A stretch of DNA of 64,000 bases from Eikenella corrodens (GTDB lineage: Bacteria; Pseudomonadota; Gammaproteobacteria; Burkholderiales; Neisseriaceae), in NCBI RefSeq assembly GCF_900187105.1, contig NZ_LT906482.1, positions 1,364,001 to 1,428,000 on the forward strand, read 5' to 3'. The translations under genes were made by a program, and so were the position numbers. How positions within the stretch are numbered: the first letter of the stretch is position 1; every line of letters starts with the position of its first letter. Under the pieces are notes generated by a model. The model did not search any database and was not told the DNA's origin. It worked only from the letters and a program-made list of their open reading frames with translations. Below are positions 38,024 through 47,798 of the stretch, piece after piece.

Positions 38024-39151
38024 ATGACTAATAACGCAATCCCCCAAGTGAAGACGGTTCACATTATGCTGTTGGGCATGGATGAGCGCCAATATGCGAT
38101 GTTCCGCATGGCATTCAAAATGCACGGCATCACCAATTATGAACTGGTTACGGTGGAGCAGGGCATTCAGCCGGATATGGTATTGGCCGATGCCGATACC
38201 GATGTAGAGATTTGGAAAGATGCGAAAAACCAGTTTCCAGATGCGAAAGTGGTGTATTTCTCCAGTTCTCCGCCTCCGGTAACCGCTCCTTATTTGGCCA
38301 AACCAATTAAGTTCGATACTCTGTTTTTGAACTTGAAGAACTTGCAACAGGGTAATGGTATTTGGGTGGCTAGTAGTAGTGGCAGCTCAGCGGCTCCTGT
38401 TTCTAGACAGGCAACACAAGAGACTGAACCGGCAGCCACACAATCTCATTCAGCCAATATTACCATCGAACATTTTGATGAAGACGGCGGCTTGTTGGGC
38501 GAAGTGCGCAAGGCAGCCAAGCAGGATAACGATGTGGCAGTAATGCACAATGGTAAGCCTGTGCTGTTGGTGTTCCCTTCTGTTCAGAAAGTGTTGCTGG
38601 CAACCGATTCTGAAACACTCCAATCTTTGTGTGAGCAAAAGTTTGTTGATTTGCAGACACGAGTAATCACAGAAGAACATTTGAAGGCTAAGGCAAAACT
38701 CTCCATCAGTGCTTGCTTGTGGCAGCTGGCTATTTGGACAGGTAATGGCCGTTTCCCCAAAGTCATCAACAAAAATACAGTATTCAAAGTTCGCAACTGG
38801 CCAAACCTGACCCGTTTGGCACCGCTTGCCGAATCAATGCGCCTATCTGCCTTCTTAACCAAGGCTTCAGGTAGCCTGACTATCCTGCACAAGCTGATGC
38901 TTATCGATAACAAAGATTTGGCTGATTATCTTACTGCAGTCTATGTTACCGACCATCTGATTGTGGAATCAGCTGGACAAGCTGAGCCTCAAACTACTGG
39001 AGCAGGGCAAGCTAGGGCTGCCGCCCAAACGCAAACTATACAGCGTCCGGAGAGAGTTCATGCCAGAGCGCATGAAGATAGTGGCGATGAAGAAGTACCG
39101 AAACAACGCGGACTGCTGCAACGTTTGATGAATAAAATTATTGGCCGATAA
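38024..39151 (+). CDS. Degenerate receiver-like protein of the GTPase/roadblock operon
   Basis: A 375-residue cytoplasmic protein. The N-terminal ~100 residues have the layout of a response-regulator receiver: VHIMLLGMDERQYAMFRMAF (~12-31), PDMVLADADT (~50-59) and LAKPIKFD (~91-98, Lys in the usual place), but the acidic pocket is incomplete, so phosphorylation is doubtful. The central/C-terminal region (~150-320) has mixed alpha/beta character with LTKASGSLTILHKLMLIDN (~280-300) reminiscent of PatA-type proteins. The C-terminal tail is basic (GLLQRLMNKIIGR), perhaps membrane-binding. Probably an adaptor for the downstream GTPase; that is inference. Confidence 0.6.
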   Translation: MTNNAIPQVKTVHIMLLGMDERQYAMFRMAFKMHGITNYELVTVEQGIQPDMVLADADTDVEIWKDAKNQFPDAKVVYFSSSPPPVTAPYLAKPIKFDTLFLNLKNLQQGNGIWVASSSGSSAAPVSRQATQETEPAATQSHSANITIEHFDEDGGLLGEVRKAAKQDNDVAVMHNGKPVLLVFPSVQKVLLATDSETLQSLCEQKFVDLQTRVITEEHLKAKAKLSISACLWQLAIWTGNGRFPKVINKNTVFKVRNWPNLTRLAPLAESMRLSAFLTKASGSLTILHKLMLIDNKDLADYLTAVYVTDHLIVESAGQAEPQTTGAGQARAAAQTQTIQRPERVHARAHEDSGDEEVPKQRGLLQRLMNKIIGR

Positions 39152-39162
39152 AGGAATATAAC

Positions 39163-39699
39163 ATGGCAGAGAATAAGATTATTTTTACAGGCCCGGTCGG
39201 CGTGGGGAAAACTACCGCTATTGCTGCACTGTCGGACGACCCGCCGATCAAGACCGATGCCCGTGCATCTGATATGACGACCTCCATGAAAAGCCACACC
39301 ACCGTGGCCATGGACTACGGCGTGATTCACTTGGATGAAAAAACCAAAGTGCATTTGTACGGTACGCCTGGGCAGGAACGCTTTGATTTCATGTGGGATA
39401 TTCTGAGCCAAGGCAGTATGGGCTTGGTGTTGCTGCTGGATAATACCCGTTCCAATCCTTTGAAAGATCTGAAGTTCTTCTTGGATTCATTCAGCGATTT
39501 GCTCAAAACCGCCCCTGTGGTTGTTGGTGTAACCAAGATGGATTTGAAAGCCACGCCGGGTATCGAGGTATACCAGAAATATCTGTTGCAATACGGCATG
39601 AACGTGCCAGTATTTGAAATTGATGCTCGTAACGAAAACGATGTGAAACAGCTGGTTACAGCTATGCTGTATTCAATTGATCCTGGTTTAGAGGTATAA
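39163..39699 (+). CDS. Ras-like small GTPase (MglA/Rup-type)
   Basis: A 178-residue single-domain GTPase. G1/P-loop is GPVGVGKTT (~10-18), G2-region threonines lie near 39-48, G3 is GTPGQERF (~68-75), where most Ras proteins have DTAGQE, and G4 is VTKMD (~121-125) in place of NKxD. No membrane or accessory domain. Small Ras-like GTPases next to roadblock proteins form bacterial switch modules, best known as MglA/MglB in Myxococcus polarity. Three bases from the next gene. Bound to FimV and receiver-like partners here. The GTPase call is firm; the process is unknown. Confidence 0.82.
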   Translation: MAENKIIFTGPVGVGKTTAIAALSDDPPIKTDARASDMTTSMKSHTTVAMDYGVIHLDEKTKVHLYGTPGQERFDFMWDILSQGSMGLVLLLDNTRSNPLKDLKFFLDSFSDLLKTAPVVVGVTKMDLKATPGIEVYQKYLLQYGMNVPVFEIDARNENDVKQLVTAMLYSIDPGLEV

Positions 39700-39701
39700 A
39701 A

Positions 39702-40361
39702 ATGGATTCGACACTACTTTTGCAGCCTAATCTATACCCACGAGTAACTCCTGCCGGCGCATATTATGCGGTTTCCAATAAAGGCCAAAGCGCTAGCCGT
39801 ACTCTACTGGGCGGTATTCTACAAGCTGGTGAGCAGGAAACCGTTAGCCGGGAAAATGTATTGCGCTGGGCGCAAACCAACGATATTGATGCCGCACTCA
39901 ACTTGTTGTATCGCATGCAGCGTTTGGAATTTTTGTATGGCGAAGACGAGCCGGACAAGAAAACCGACTTACTCAGCGGTACCGGCCTGCCCAATATCCT
40001 GATGCATCTTTCTGATGTGCAAAAAGCATTGTTGGTGGATCAAGACGGTTTCTATTTCTCCAGTTCCGGTTTCAACCACGAAGCTGCCGAAGAAATCGCT
40101 GTGCTGGCCAGTGAAGCCGTGCGTTTGTATGAACAGCACAGTCTTCTGATTAAGAATAACCTGAACATCTACCACAACGCGGTGGGCATTTGCGATCCGT
40201 CCGGCCAGAGCGAGCTGACCTTTTTCCCGCTGTATATCGGTGATTTGAAATTTATCCTAGTGACCGGCGGCGTGCCGCAGTTGCATAAAGATGAATTTGT
40301 ATCTTTGGTGCGGGCGCTGTATCAAATCGTTGATTCTGCGAACCAAATTGAAACATTCTAA
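39702..40361 (+). CDS. Roadblock-like protein with N-terminal helical domain
   Basis: A 219-residue soluble protein. The N-terminal part (~30-80) looks like a small helical or winged-helix region. The C-terminal ~120 residues (VQKALLVDQDGFYFSSSGF...AEEIAVLASEAVRLYEQH...LTFFPLYIGDLKFILVTG) have the beta-alpha-beta order of a roadblock/LC7 fold. Together with the next gene it would give two roadblock-type partners for the GTPase. No enzyme motif is seen. Roadblock assignment is by pattern, so moderate. Confidence 0.6.
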   Translation: MDSTLLLQPNLYPRVTPAGAYYAVSNKGQSASRTLLGGILQAGEQETVSRENVLRWAQTNDIDAALNLLYRMQRLEFLYGEDEPDKKTDLLSGTGLPNILMHLSDVQKALLVDQDGFYFSSSGFNHEAAEEIAVLASEAVRLYEQHSLLIKNNLNIYHNAVGICDPSGQSELTFFPLYIGDLKFILVTGGVPQLHKDEFVSLVRALYQIVDSANQIETF

Positions 40362-40384
40362 TTAAACTATTGGGAAAACACGAT

Positions 40385-40753
40385 ATGCAACAACAATTAG
40401 TTTCTTCCGTATTGAGCGATTTGAACAGTTCGTCTGTTGATATTACCGCTTCCGCCGTTATTTCTAGTGACGGTTTGCCGATTGCCTCCATGCTCCAGGG
40501 CAATATCGACCCGGATCGCGTGGGCGCGATGTCTGCTGCTCTGCTGGCCTTGGGTAACCGTACTACCAAAGAGCTGCTGTGCGGCGAATTGGAGCAGGTG
40601 ATTGTGAAAGGCACTGATGGCTATATCCTGCTGATTCAGGCCGGTGAAGACACCGTACTGGTAGTAACCGCACGCGAAAGCGCCAAATTGGGCCTAATTC
40701 TGCTCGATGCCCGCCGTGCAGCTCGTAGCATTGTGGATTTGGAAAGCAGCTAA
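40385..40753 (+). CDS. Roadblock/LC7 domain protein (MglB-like)
   Basis: A 122-residue single-domain roadblock/LC7 protein. Classic layout: DITASAVISSDGLPIASML (~20-38), DRVGAMSAALLALGNRTTKELL (~45-66), QVIVKGTDGYILLIQAGEDTVLVVTA (~73-98). Such proteins dimerise and serve as GTPase-activating or scaffold partners of Ras-like GTPases. Start chosen at ATG 40385; a TTG 15 bases upstream is in frame. Last gene of the operon, followed by a DUS hairpin. Confidence 0.85.
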   Translation: MQQQLVSSVLSDLNSSSVDITASAVISSDGLPIASMLQGNIDPDRVGAMSAALLALGNRTTKELLCGELEQVIVKGTDGYILLIQAGEDTVLVVTARESAKLGLILLDARRAARSIVDLESS

Positions 40754-40787
40754 ACGCCTCTCCAATACGCACTGAGTGCCGTACGCC

Positions 40788-40827
40788 AGGCTACCTGAAA
40801 ATACAGCCAATCTGTTTCAGGTAGCCT
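40788..40827. terminator. Inverted DUS pair closing the GTPase/roadblock operon
   Basis: AGGCTACCTGAA (40788-40799) and TTCAGGTAGCCT (40816-40827) with a 16-base loop, separating the operon from ftsY. Confidence 0.68.
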
Positions 40828-40880
40828 TTGTTCGATTGCCGGTTAGTAAACCGGTTTGTTTATGGAGTATAACCAACCAG

Positions 40881-42323
<1,443 letters not shown>

Positions 42324-42342
42324 TCCCAAGATACACAGCAAA

Positions 42343-42393
42343 AGGCTACCTGAAAAACCGTTTTCAGGTAGCCTCTCGGTTTTCAGGTAGCCT
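42343..42393. terminator. Triple DUS after ftsY
   Basis: AGGCTACCTGAA (42343-42354) pairs with TTCAGGTAGCCT (42363-42374); a further copy follows at 42382-42393. Confidence 0.72.
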
Positions 42394-42432
42394 GTTATAT
42401 AATCCGCTTCACTCCTTCCTTTCGAGAACACC

Positions 42433-44097
42433 ATGCTGCTTGCCCTCTCTTTGCGCGATTTTGTGATTGTTGAGCAACTCCATCTGGATTTCCAGCCCGG
42501 TTTTACCGTGCTCACCGGCGAAACCGGTGCCGGCAAATCCATCACGCTCGATGCGCTCAGCCTGCTGCTCGGCGACAAGGCCGACTACAGCCAAATCCGC
42601 CACGGCTGCCCTGAAGCGCAGCTTTCCGCCCTGTTTGATTTGAGCGGCTTGCCCGCATTGCGCGCCGAACTCTGCGAACAAGGCCTGCTCGGCGCAGACG
42701 AGGTCGAGCTTTCCATCCGCCGCACCATCGACAGCAAAGGCCGCAGCCGCAGCTTCATCAATAATCAGGCCGCCACCCTGGCCCAACTGCGCCAAATCGG
42801 CAGCCGCCTGGTGGACATCCACGGCCAAAGCGCGCACCACTCGCTCAACAGCGAAGCCGTGCAGCGCGATCTGCTGGATGCTTTTGCCGGCAGCAAACCA
42901 TTGGCCGAGCAAGTGCAAGCCGCTTATCGGCAATGGCGGCAGGCGCAGGAGAATTTGGCTATGGCCGAGGCCGAGGGCGAACGTTTGGCCGAAGAGCGCG
43001 AACGGCTGGCCTGGCAGGTGGGCGAAATGGAAAAACTCGCCCCGGTGGAAGGGGAATGGGCGCAGCTTTCGCAAAGCTACGACAGCTTGGCGCACGCTGC
43101 CGAATTGTTGCAGGCTGCCGAAGAAGTGGCCGCCCACATCGACGGCGACAACGGCCTGCACAGCCTGGCCGGGCGCTGCCGACGCCAGCTGGAAAGTCTC
43201 TCCGGCATCGAACCGCGTTTTGCCGAAAGCCTGGCAATGCTGGATAGTATCGAAGCCGAGTTGGGCGAAATCAGCAGCCACATGCACAGCGTGGCCGCCC
43301 GTGCCGAAATCAACCCCGCCGAATTGGCCGCGCAGGAAGAGCGCATGGCCGAACTGATGTCTGCCGCCCGCCGCCACCGCATCGAGCCCGAAGAGCTGCC
43401 TGCCCGCCTGGCACAGCTGCAGCAGGATTTGGCCGATTCCGAAGCCGCCGCCGACATCGAAGCCCTGCGCGAACAGGTGCGCCTGGCCGAAGCCGCCTAT
43501 TTGCAGCCCGCGCGCGAGCTATCCGCCCAAAGGCAGCAGGCCGCCGCCAAACTGGCCGAAGAAACCACTGAGCATATGCAGCAGCTTTCCATGCGCGGCG
43601 CACGTTTTCACATCGAGCTCATTCCGTGCGAAGCGCAGGCATACGGGCTGGAGCAGGTGCAGTTTCAGGTAGCCGCCAATCAAGGCAGCCCCTTGCGGCC
43701 GTTGAACAAAGTCGCTTCCGGCGGCGAACTGGCCCGCATCAGCCTGGCCCTGCAGGTCACCGCCAGCCAATACACGCAGATTCCCACCCTGATTTTTGAC
43801 GAAGTAGACAGCGGCATCGGCGGCGGCGTGGCCGAAACCGTCGGCCGCGCCCTGCGCACGTTGGGGCGGCAGCACCAAGTGCTCGCCGTTACCCACCTGC
43901 CACAAGTGGCCGCCTGTGGCGCACAGCATTGGCAGGTAAGCAAACACAGCGGCGGCGGCCAAACCGTGAGCACCATTCGCGAGCTCGAAGGCAGTGCGCG
44001 CATCGAAGAAATCGCCCGCATGCTCGGCGGCGAAACCCTCACCGACACCACCCGCCGCCATGCCGCCGAAATGCTGGAAATGGCGGCAGCAGAGTAG
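42433..44097 (+). CDS. recN: DNA repair protein RecN
   Basis: A 554-residue SMC-like ATPase used in double-strand-break repair; it may matter for recombination of imported DNA too. Walker A GETGAGKSIT (~30-39), a long coiled coil (~155-370), ABC signature VASGGELARISLAL (~430-443), Walker B PTLIFDEVDSGIGG (~451-464). Length matches RecN. The ATG 42433 start lies shortly after a DUS; the promoter may include TATAAT at 42398. One DUS is translated inside (~43663). Confidence 0.96.
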   Translation: MLLALSLRDFVIVEQLHLDFQPGFTVLTGETGAGKSITLDALSLLLGDKADYSQIRHGCPEAQLSALFDLSGLPALRAELCEQGLLGADEVELSIRRTIDSKGRSRSFINNQAATLAQLRQIGSRLVDIHGQSAHHSLNSEAVQRDLLDAFAGSKPLAEQVQAAYRQWRQAQENLAMAEAEGERLAEERERLAWQVGEMEKLAPVEGEWAQLSQSYDSLAHAAELLQAAEEVAAHIDGDNGLHSLAGRCRRQLESLSGIEPRFAESLAMLDSIEAELGEISSHMHSVAARAEINPAELAAQEERMAELMSAARRHRIEPEELPARLAQLQQDLADSEAAADIEALREQVRLAEAAYLQPARELSAQRQQAAAKLAEETTEHMQQLSMRGARFHIELIPCEAQAYGLEQVQFQVAANQGSPLRPLNKVASGGELARISLALQVTASQYTQIPTLIFDEVDSGIGGGVAETVGRALRTLGRQHQVLAVTHLPQVAACGAQHWQVSKHSGGGQTVSTIRELEGSARIEEIARMLGGETLTDTTRRHAAEMLEMAAAE

Positions 44098-44147
44098 GGC
44101 GCTTGTTTCAGGTAGCCTGTAGGTCAAGAAAGAGGCTACCTGAAAAA

Positions 44148-44253
44148 TATAGTGGATTAAAATAAGAATAGGACAAGGCGGCGAGCCGCAGACAGTATGA
44201 GCAATACGGCAAGGTGAGCCAACGCTGTAGCATTCTTATTTTAATTCACTATA
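44148..44253. repeat. Correia-like repeat element, short form
   Basis: A 106-base element starting TATAGTGGATTAAAATAAGAAT and ending in the inverse ATTCTTATTTTAATTCACTATA. The interior (GGACAAGGCGGCGAGCCGCAGACAGTATGAGCAATACGGCAAGG...CGCTGTAG, shown in part) matches the short neisserial Correia element in reverse orientation to the copy at 20295. Flanked on both sides by DUS, between recN and aroA. Confidence 0.87.
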
Positions 44254-44372
44254 AACCCGCCAAAATTTCAGGTAGCCCGAAAACACAAAGGCTACCTGAA
44301 AGCAGCCATCCCACTATAAAACCCGCTGCCTGTTTTCAGCCAGCCTCCCCCCTATCCCAAGCCCATCCCATC

Positions 44373-45665
44373 ATGACCGATTCCCTCTACCTCCCCGCCG
44401 CCCACCTGCGCCCCGCCGCCATCACGCTGCCCGGCTCCAAAAGCATCAGCAACCGCACCCTGCTGTTGGCCGCCCTGTCCGACAACGCCTGCCGCATTGA
44501 AAACCTGCTCGATGCCGACGACACCCGCCATATGCTTGCTGCGCTGCAAAGCCTCGGCGTCCGCATCGAACATCATGGCGGCGGCAGCTACACCGTGCAC
44601 GGCTGCGGCGGCCGTTTCCCGCAGCGGCAGGCCGATTTGTTCCTCGGCAACGCCGGCACCGCCTTCCGCCCGCTCACCGCCGCTCTGGCCCTGCTTGGCG
44701 GCGATTACCATCTGCACGGCGTGGCGCGGATGCACGAACGCCCCATCGGCGATTTGGTCGATGCCCTGCGCCAAGTCGGGGCAACTATCCGCTACGAAGG
44801 CCGGGAAGGCTATCCGCCGCTGCACATCGGTGAGCGGCAGGCCGGCGGCCAGAGGCTTATCACCGTGCGCGGCAATGTGTCCAGCCAATTCCTCACCGCC
44901 CTTTTGATGGCCTTGCCGCTCACCGGGCAGGCGCACGAAATCGAAGTGCAGGGCGAGCTGATTTCCCAACCCTATATCGACATCACGCTCAAACTGATGG
45001 CGCAATTCGGCGTTCAGGTAGCCCACGACAGCCATCGGCTGTTCAGGCTACCTGAAACAGCCCGTTACCACGCCCCGGCTACCCTTCATGTGGAAGGCGA
45101 TGCCTCCGGCGCATCCTATTTCCTTGCCGCCGGTTTGCTCGCCGCCACTCCCGTGCGCGTGTACGGCATCGGGCGGCACAGCATCCAGGGCGACACCGCG
45201 TTTGCCGCCGAGCTGGAAAAAATCGGCGCCGCCGTGGAGTGGGGCGAAAATTATATTCAGGTAGCCCGCCGCCCCGGCCAGCGCATCCGCCCCTTCGATT
45301 TGGATGCCAACCACATCCCCGATGCGGCAATGACCTTGGCCGTGGTGGCCCTTGCTGCCGGCGCGCGTTGCAGCCTGCGCAATATCGGCTCGTGGCGCGT
45401 GAAAGAAACCGACCGCATCACCGCCATGGCCGCCGAACTGCGCAAACTCGGTGCACGGGTGGAAGAGGAAGCCGAAGCCATCCACATCACCCCGCCGCCC
45501 CGCCTGGCCGCCAACGCCCGCATCGACACCTACGACGACCACCGCATGGCTATGTGCTTCTCGCTGGTTTCCCTGCTCGGCGTGCCGGTGTATATCAACG
45601 ACCCGCAATGCGTGAACAAAACCTTTCCCGATTATTTCCGATTGTTTGAATCTATGCGGGCGTGA
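44373..45665 (+). CDS. aroA: 3-Phosphoshikimate 1-carboxyvinyltransferase (EPSP synthase)
   Basis: A 430-residue shikimate-pathway enzyme: shikimate 3-phosphate plus PEP to EPSP. Seen: [17 protein letters not shown] (~19-35), [15 protein letters not shown] (~92-106) and the [14 protein letters not shown] signature (~119-132), then [12 protein letters not shown] (~345-356) and [11 protein letters not shown] (~390-400). Class I type by sequence pattern. ATG 44373 gives the canonical N-terminus; the open frame upstream runs through the Correia element and DUS. Three DUS are translated inside, two only 30 bases apart. Confidence 0.96.
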   Translation: MTDSLYLPAAHLRPAAITLPGSKSISNRTLLLAALSDNACRIENLLDADDTRHMLAALQSLGVRIEHHGGGSYTVHGCGGRFPQRQADLFLGNAGTAFRPLTAALALLGGDYHLHGVARMHERPIGDLVDALRQVGATIRYEGREGYPPLHIGERQAGGQRLITVRGNVSSQFLTALLMALPLTGQAHEIEVQGELISQPYIDITLKLMAQFGVQVAHDSHRLFRLPETARYHAPATLHVEGDASGASYFLAAGLLAATPVRVYGIGRHSIQGDTAFAAELEKIGAAVEWGENYIQVARRPGQRIRPFDLDANHIPDAAMTLAVVALAAGARCSLRNIGSWRVKETDRITAMAAELRKLGARVEEEAEAIHITPPPRLAANARIDTYDDHRMAMCFSLVSLLGVPVYINDPQCVNKTFPDYFRLFESMRA

Positions 45666-45795
45666 GAGGCTGCATAAGGGAAGATGAGGCATCAGCCAAA
45701 CGTGAGCAATCTGTTTTTATGCTTTGGCCGAATGGAAGAAATTGGCATTAAGTGGCAGCTGGTTTGGTATAAATGCTTGGCCTGCTCTCTGCAAT

Positions 45796-45835
45796 GTTAA
45801 AAGGCTACCTGAAAATTTTCAGATAGCCTTTTAAC
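45796..45835. terminator. Palindromic DUS terminator between aroA and tatD
   Basis: GTTAAAAGGCTACCTGAAAA and TTTTCAGATAGCCTTTTAAC form a 20-base stem with one mismatch. It serves both convergent genes. Confidence 0.85.
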
Positions 45836-45884
45836 GTACGAAAGGGACAGATTCTTAGCAGAAGCTGTGTGTACCCAACAGACC

Positions 45885-46655
45885 TCAAGCCGCCGTGCAG
45901 ATTTTATTGAACAGCCGCAGGCAGTTGGCGGTGGTGGCTTGGGCGATGTTTTCCAAGCTGTCGCCGCGCAGTTGGGCGACGAAGGCGGCGGTGTGGCGGA
46001 CGTATGCCGGTTCGTTGGGTTTACCGCGTTTGGGCACGGGCGCGAGATAGGGAGCGTCGGTTTCCACCAGTAGCCTGTCGAGCGGCACGTAGCGGGCGGC
46101 TTCTTGGATGGCGGTGGCGTTTTTGAAGGTGACGATACCAGAGAAAGAGATATAGAAACCTAAATCCAAGGCCAGTTTGGCGGCGTGCACGTCTTCGGTG
46201 AAGCAGTGGATAACGCCGGCGTGGGCTTGGTGTTCGCGCAGCAGGCGCATGGTATCGGCGGCGGCATCGCGGGTATGGACGACAAGCGGCAAGCCGCTGC
46301 GGTTGGCGGCTTCGATATGCAGGGCGAAGCGTTGGTGCTGCCAGGCCAAATCGCCTTTGCACCAATGATAATCCAGGCCGGTTTCGCCGATGGCCACCAC
46401 TTTGGGCCGGGCGGCGCGTTCCAGCAGTTCTTCCAGGCTGAATTCTTCGGCTTCCGGGTCGTCGGGGTGGATGCCGACTGTGGCGTAGATGGTGGGGTGA
46501 TTTTGGGCGATGGCGTGCACTTCTTCGAAGCTCTGCCGGCTCACGCTGATGGCGATGGCTTTATCCACGCCGGCCTCGGCCATGTTGGCGAGGACTTCAG
46601 GTAGCCTTTGGGCGAGGTCGGGGAAGTTGAGGTGGCAGTGCGAATCGATCAGCAT
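45885..46655 (-). CDS. tatD: TatD family metal-dependent deoxyribonuclease
   Basis: A 256-residue TIM-barrel hydrolase. Metal ligands lie in IDSHCHLNF (~3-11), GETGLDY (~92-98), VVHTRDA (~125-131), GVIHCFTED (~148-156) and LVETDAPYLAP (~200-210). TatD enzymes are 3'-5' DNases in repair; DNA is the presumed substrate. Its start lies two bases from the pilZ stop, and the ancestral order holB-pilZ-tatD is conserved in many proteobacteria. One DUS is translated near the N-terminus. Confidence 0.92.
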   Translation of the reverse strand: MLIDSHCHLNFPDLAQRLPEVLANMAEAGVDKAIAISVSRQSFEEVHAIAQNHPTIYATVGIHPDDPEAEEFSLEELLERAARPKVVAIGETGLDYHWCKGDLAWQHQRFALHIEAANRSGLPLVVHTRDAAADTMRLLREHQAHAGVIHCFTEDVHAAKLALDLGFYISFSGIVTFKNATAIQEAARYVPLDRLLVETDAPYLAPVPKRGKPNEPAYVRHTAAFVAQLRGDSLENIAQATTANCLRLFNKICTAA

Positions 46656-46657
46656 GG

Positions 46658-47017
46658 CTACATGGTGTAGGTGGCGCGGTCGGTGTGCACCAGGCCGGGC
46701 AGTTGGTCTTCGATGTAGTTTTTACATTTGATGCCGGTTTCGTCGTCGCCGAAAGCGAGGCCTACGCCTTGCGGCTGGCCGTTGGTGGTACGGCTGAGGT
46801 TGATCCACACTACGCGGGTGCGCAGGAAGAATTTTTCTGGATTGTCAAACAGTTCCAATACCAACAGCACTTCTTCGCCCATTTTGAATTCGTCGTTGGT
46901 GGGCACAAAAATGCCGCCATGCTCCAGAAACGGCATGTAGCTGTAGTAGGCGATGGGTTTGTCTTTGAGGCTGACGCTCATCATGCGGCCGGGGGCGCTG
47001 TCGGCGGGTGTGCTCAT
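46658..47017 (-). CDS. pilZ: Type IV pilus PilZ-domain protein
   Basis: A 119-residue PilZ protein: GRMMSVSLKDKPIAYYSYMPFLEHGGIFVP (first 40 residues), EVLLVLELFDNPEKFFLRTRVVW (~48-70), QPQGVGLAF (~81-89). Like the founding PilZ of Pseudomonas and Neisseria it lacks the RxxxR and D/NxSxxG di-GMP-binding motifs; such PilZ proteins instead work with FimX/PilB-like pilus machinery. Now cut off from holB by an insertion sequence; it probably needs a promoter inside or beyond that element. Co-transcribed with tatD. Confidence 0.88.
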   Translation of the reverse strand: MSTPADSAPGRMMSVSLKDKPIAYYSYMPFLEHGGIFVPTNDEFKMGEEVLLVLELFDNPEKFFLRTRVVWINLSRTTNGQPQGVGLAFGDDETGIKCKNYIEDQLPGLVHTDRATYTM

Positions 47018-47080
47018 GGGTATTTCCTTGTTTTAAGTAAGTAACGTTTATACAAAATAAATAACGGCTTGTTTTCTTAA

Positions 47081-47794
47081 GGGGCTGTACTAGATTAGCC
47101 CTAAATTCCACACCAATCCCGCAGGATTTTAAGCTGCCGGGACGGTGTGCCGAAGTTAAATCGAAATTCGCATTCTTTCAAGAACAGCGGGAAAGATTTG
47201 CGATCGATTCCGTTGTATTTGCGCAAGACACGTTTCGCCTGATTCCAAAAATTCTCAATGCCGTTGATGTGGTTCTGACGGTCGGCAAATTCCTTGGAAT
47301 GGTTGATGCGGTAATGGATAAAACCGCTCATGTCCAACTTGTCATAGCTGCTCAGACTATCCGTGTAAACAATGCTGTCCGGCATGATTTTCTGTTTGAT
47401 AACAGGCATCAAAGTATCGGATTTGGCATTATCTACGACAACGGTATAGACCCGTCCGTTGCGTTTCAGAATGCCAAAGACAACCACTTTTCCTGCCGCA
47501 CCGCGACCACGCTTGCCCTTGCGACGTCCGCCGAAATAGCTTTCGTCCAATTCGACGGGGCCCTCGAAAACCTCATCGGCAGCCAAGGCCAAATGATGGC
47601 TGATGACCATACGGATTTTGCGGTAGAACAGGACTGCCGAATTGGGATGGATACCCAAAATATCGGCGGCAGAACGGGCGGTAACTTCCAGCACAAAAAA
47701 AACGGAGCAGTTCTTTCTGTACTTTTTTCCTTAATTTGCAGTGTGTTATCTTCATATTTCGAGGGTAACATATCTGCTAATCTAGTACAGCCCC
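47081..47794. mobile_element. IS1016/IS1595-family insertion sequence
   Basis: A 714-base element with perfect 19-base terminal inverted repeats: GGGGCTGTACTAGATTAGC at 47081-47099 and its complement at 47776-47794. An 8-base target duplication TTTCTTAA flanks it at 47073-47080 and 47795-47802. Transposase is on the minus strand. The structure fits IS1016-type elements of Neisseria. The right-hand duplication contains the stop codon of holB (TAA read on the minus strand), so holB stays intact while pilZ is separated. Confidence 0.92.
47101..47755 (-). pseudogene. IS1016/IS1595-type transposase, frameshifted at an A8/T8 run
   Basis: A start (MKITHCKLRKKVQKELLRFF) from ATG 47755 runs into the wrong frame after a run of eight T on the coding strand (47702-47695). 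With seven T it would join the frame giving FFVLEVTARSAADILGI and continuing to 47101. The remaining 197 codons hold the DDE-type core (LDESYFGG, VYTDSLSSYD, NHINGIENFWNQAKRVL). So the gene is broken by a one-base insertion, or it uses slippage on the homopolymer. The terminal repeats and duplication show a fairly recent insertion. Confidence 0.82.
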
Positions 47795-47798
47795 TTTC

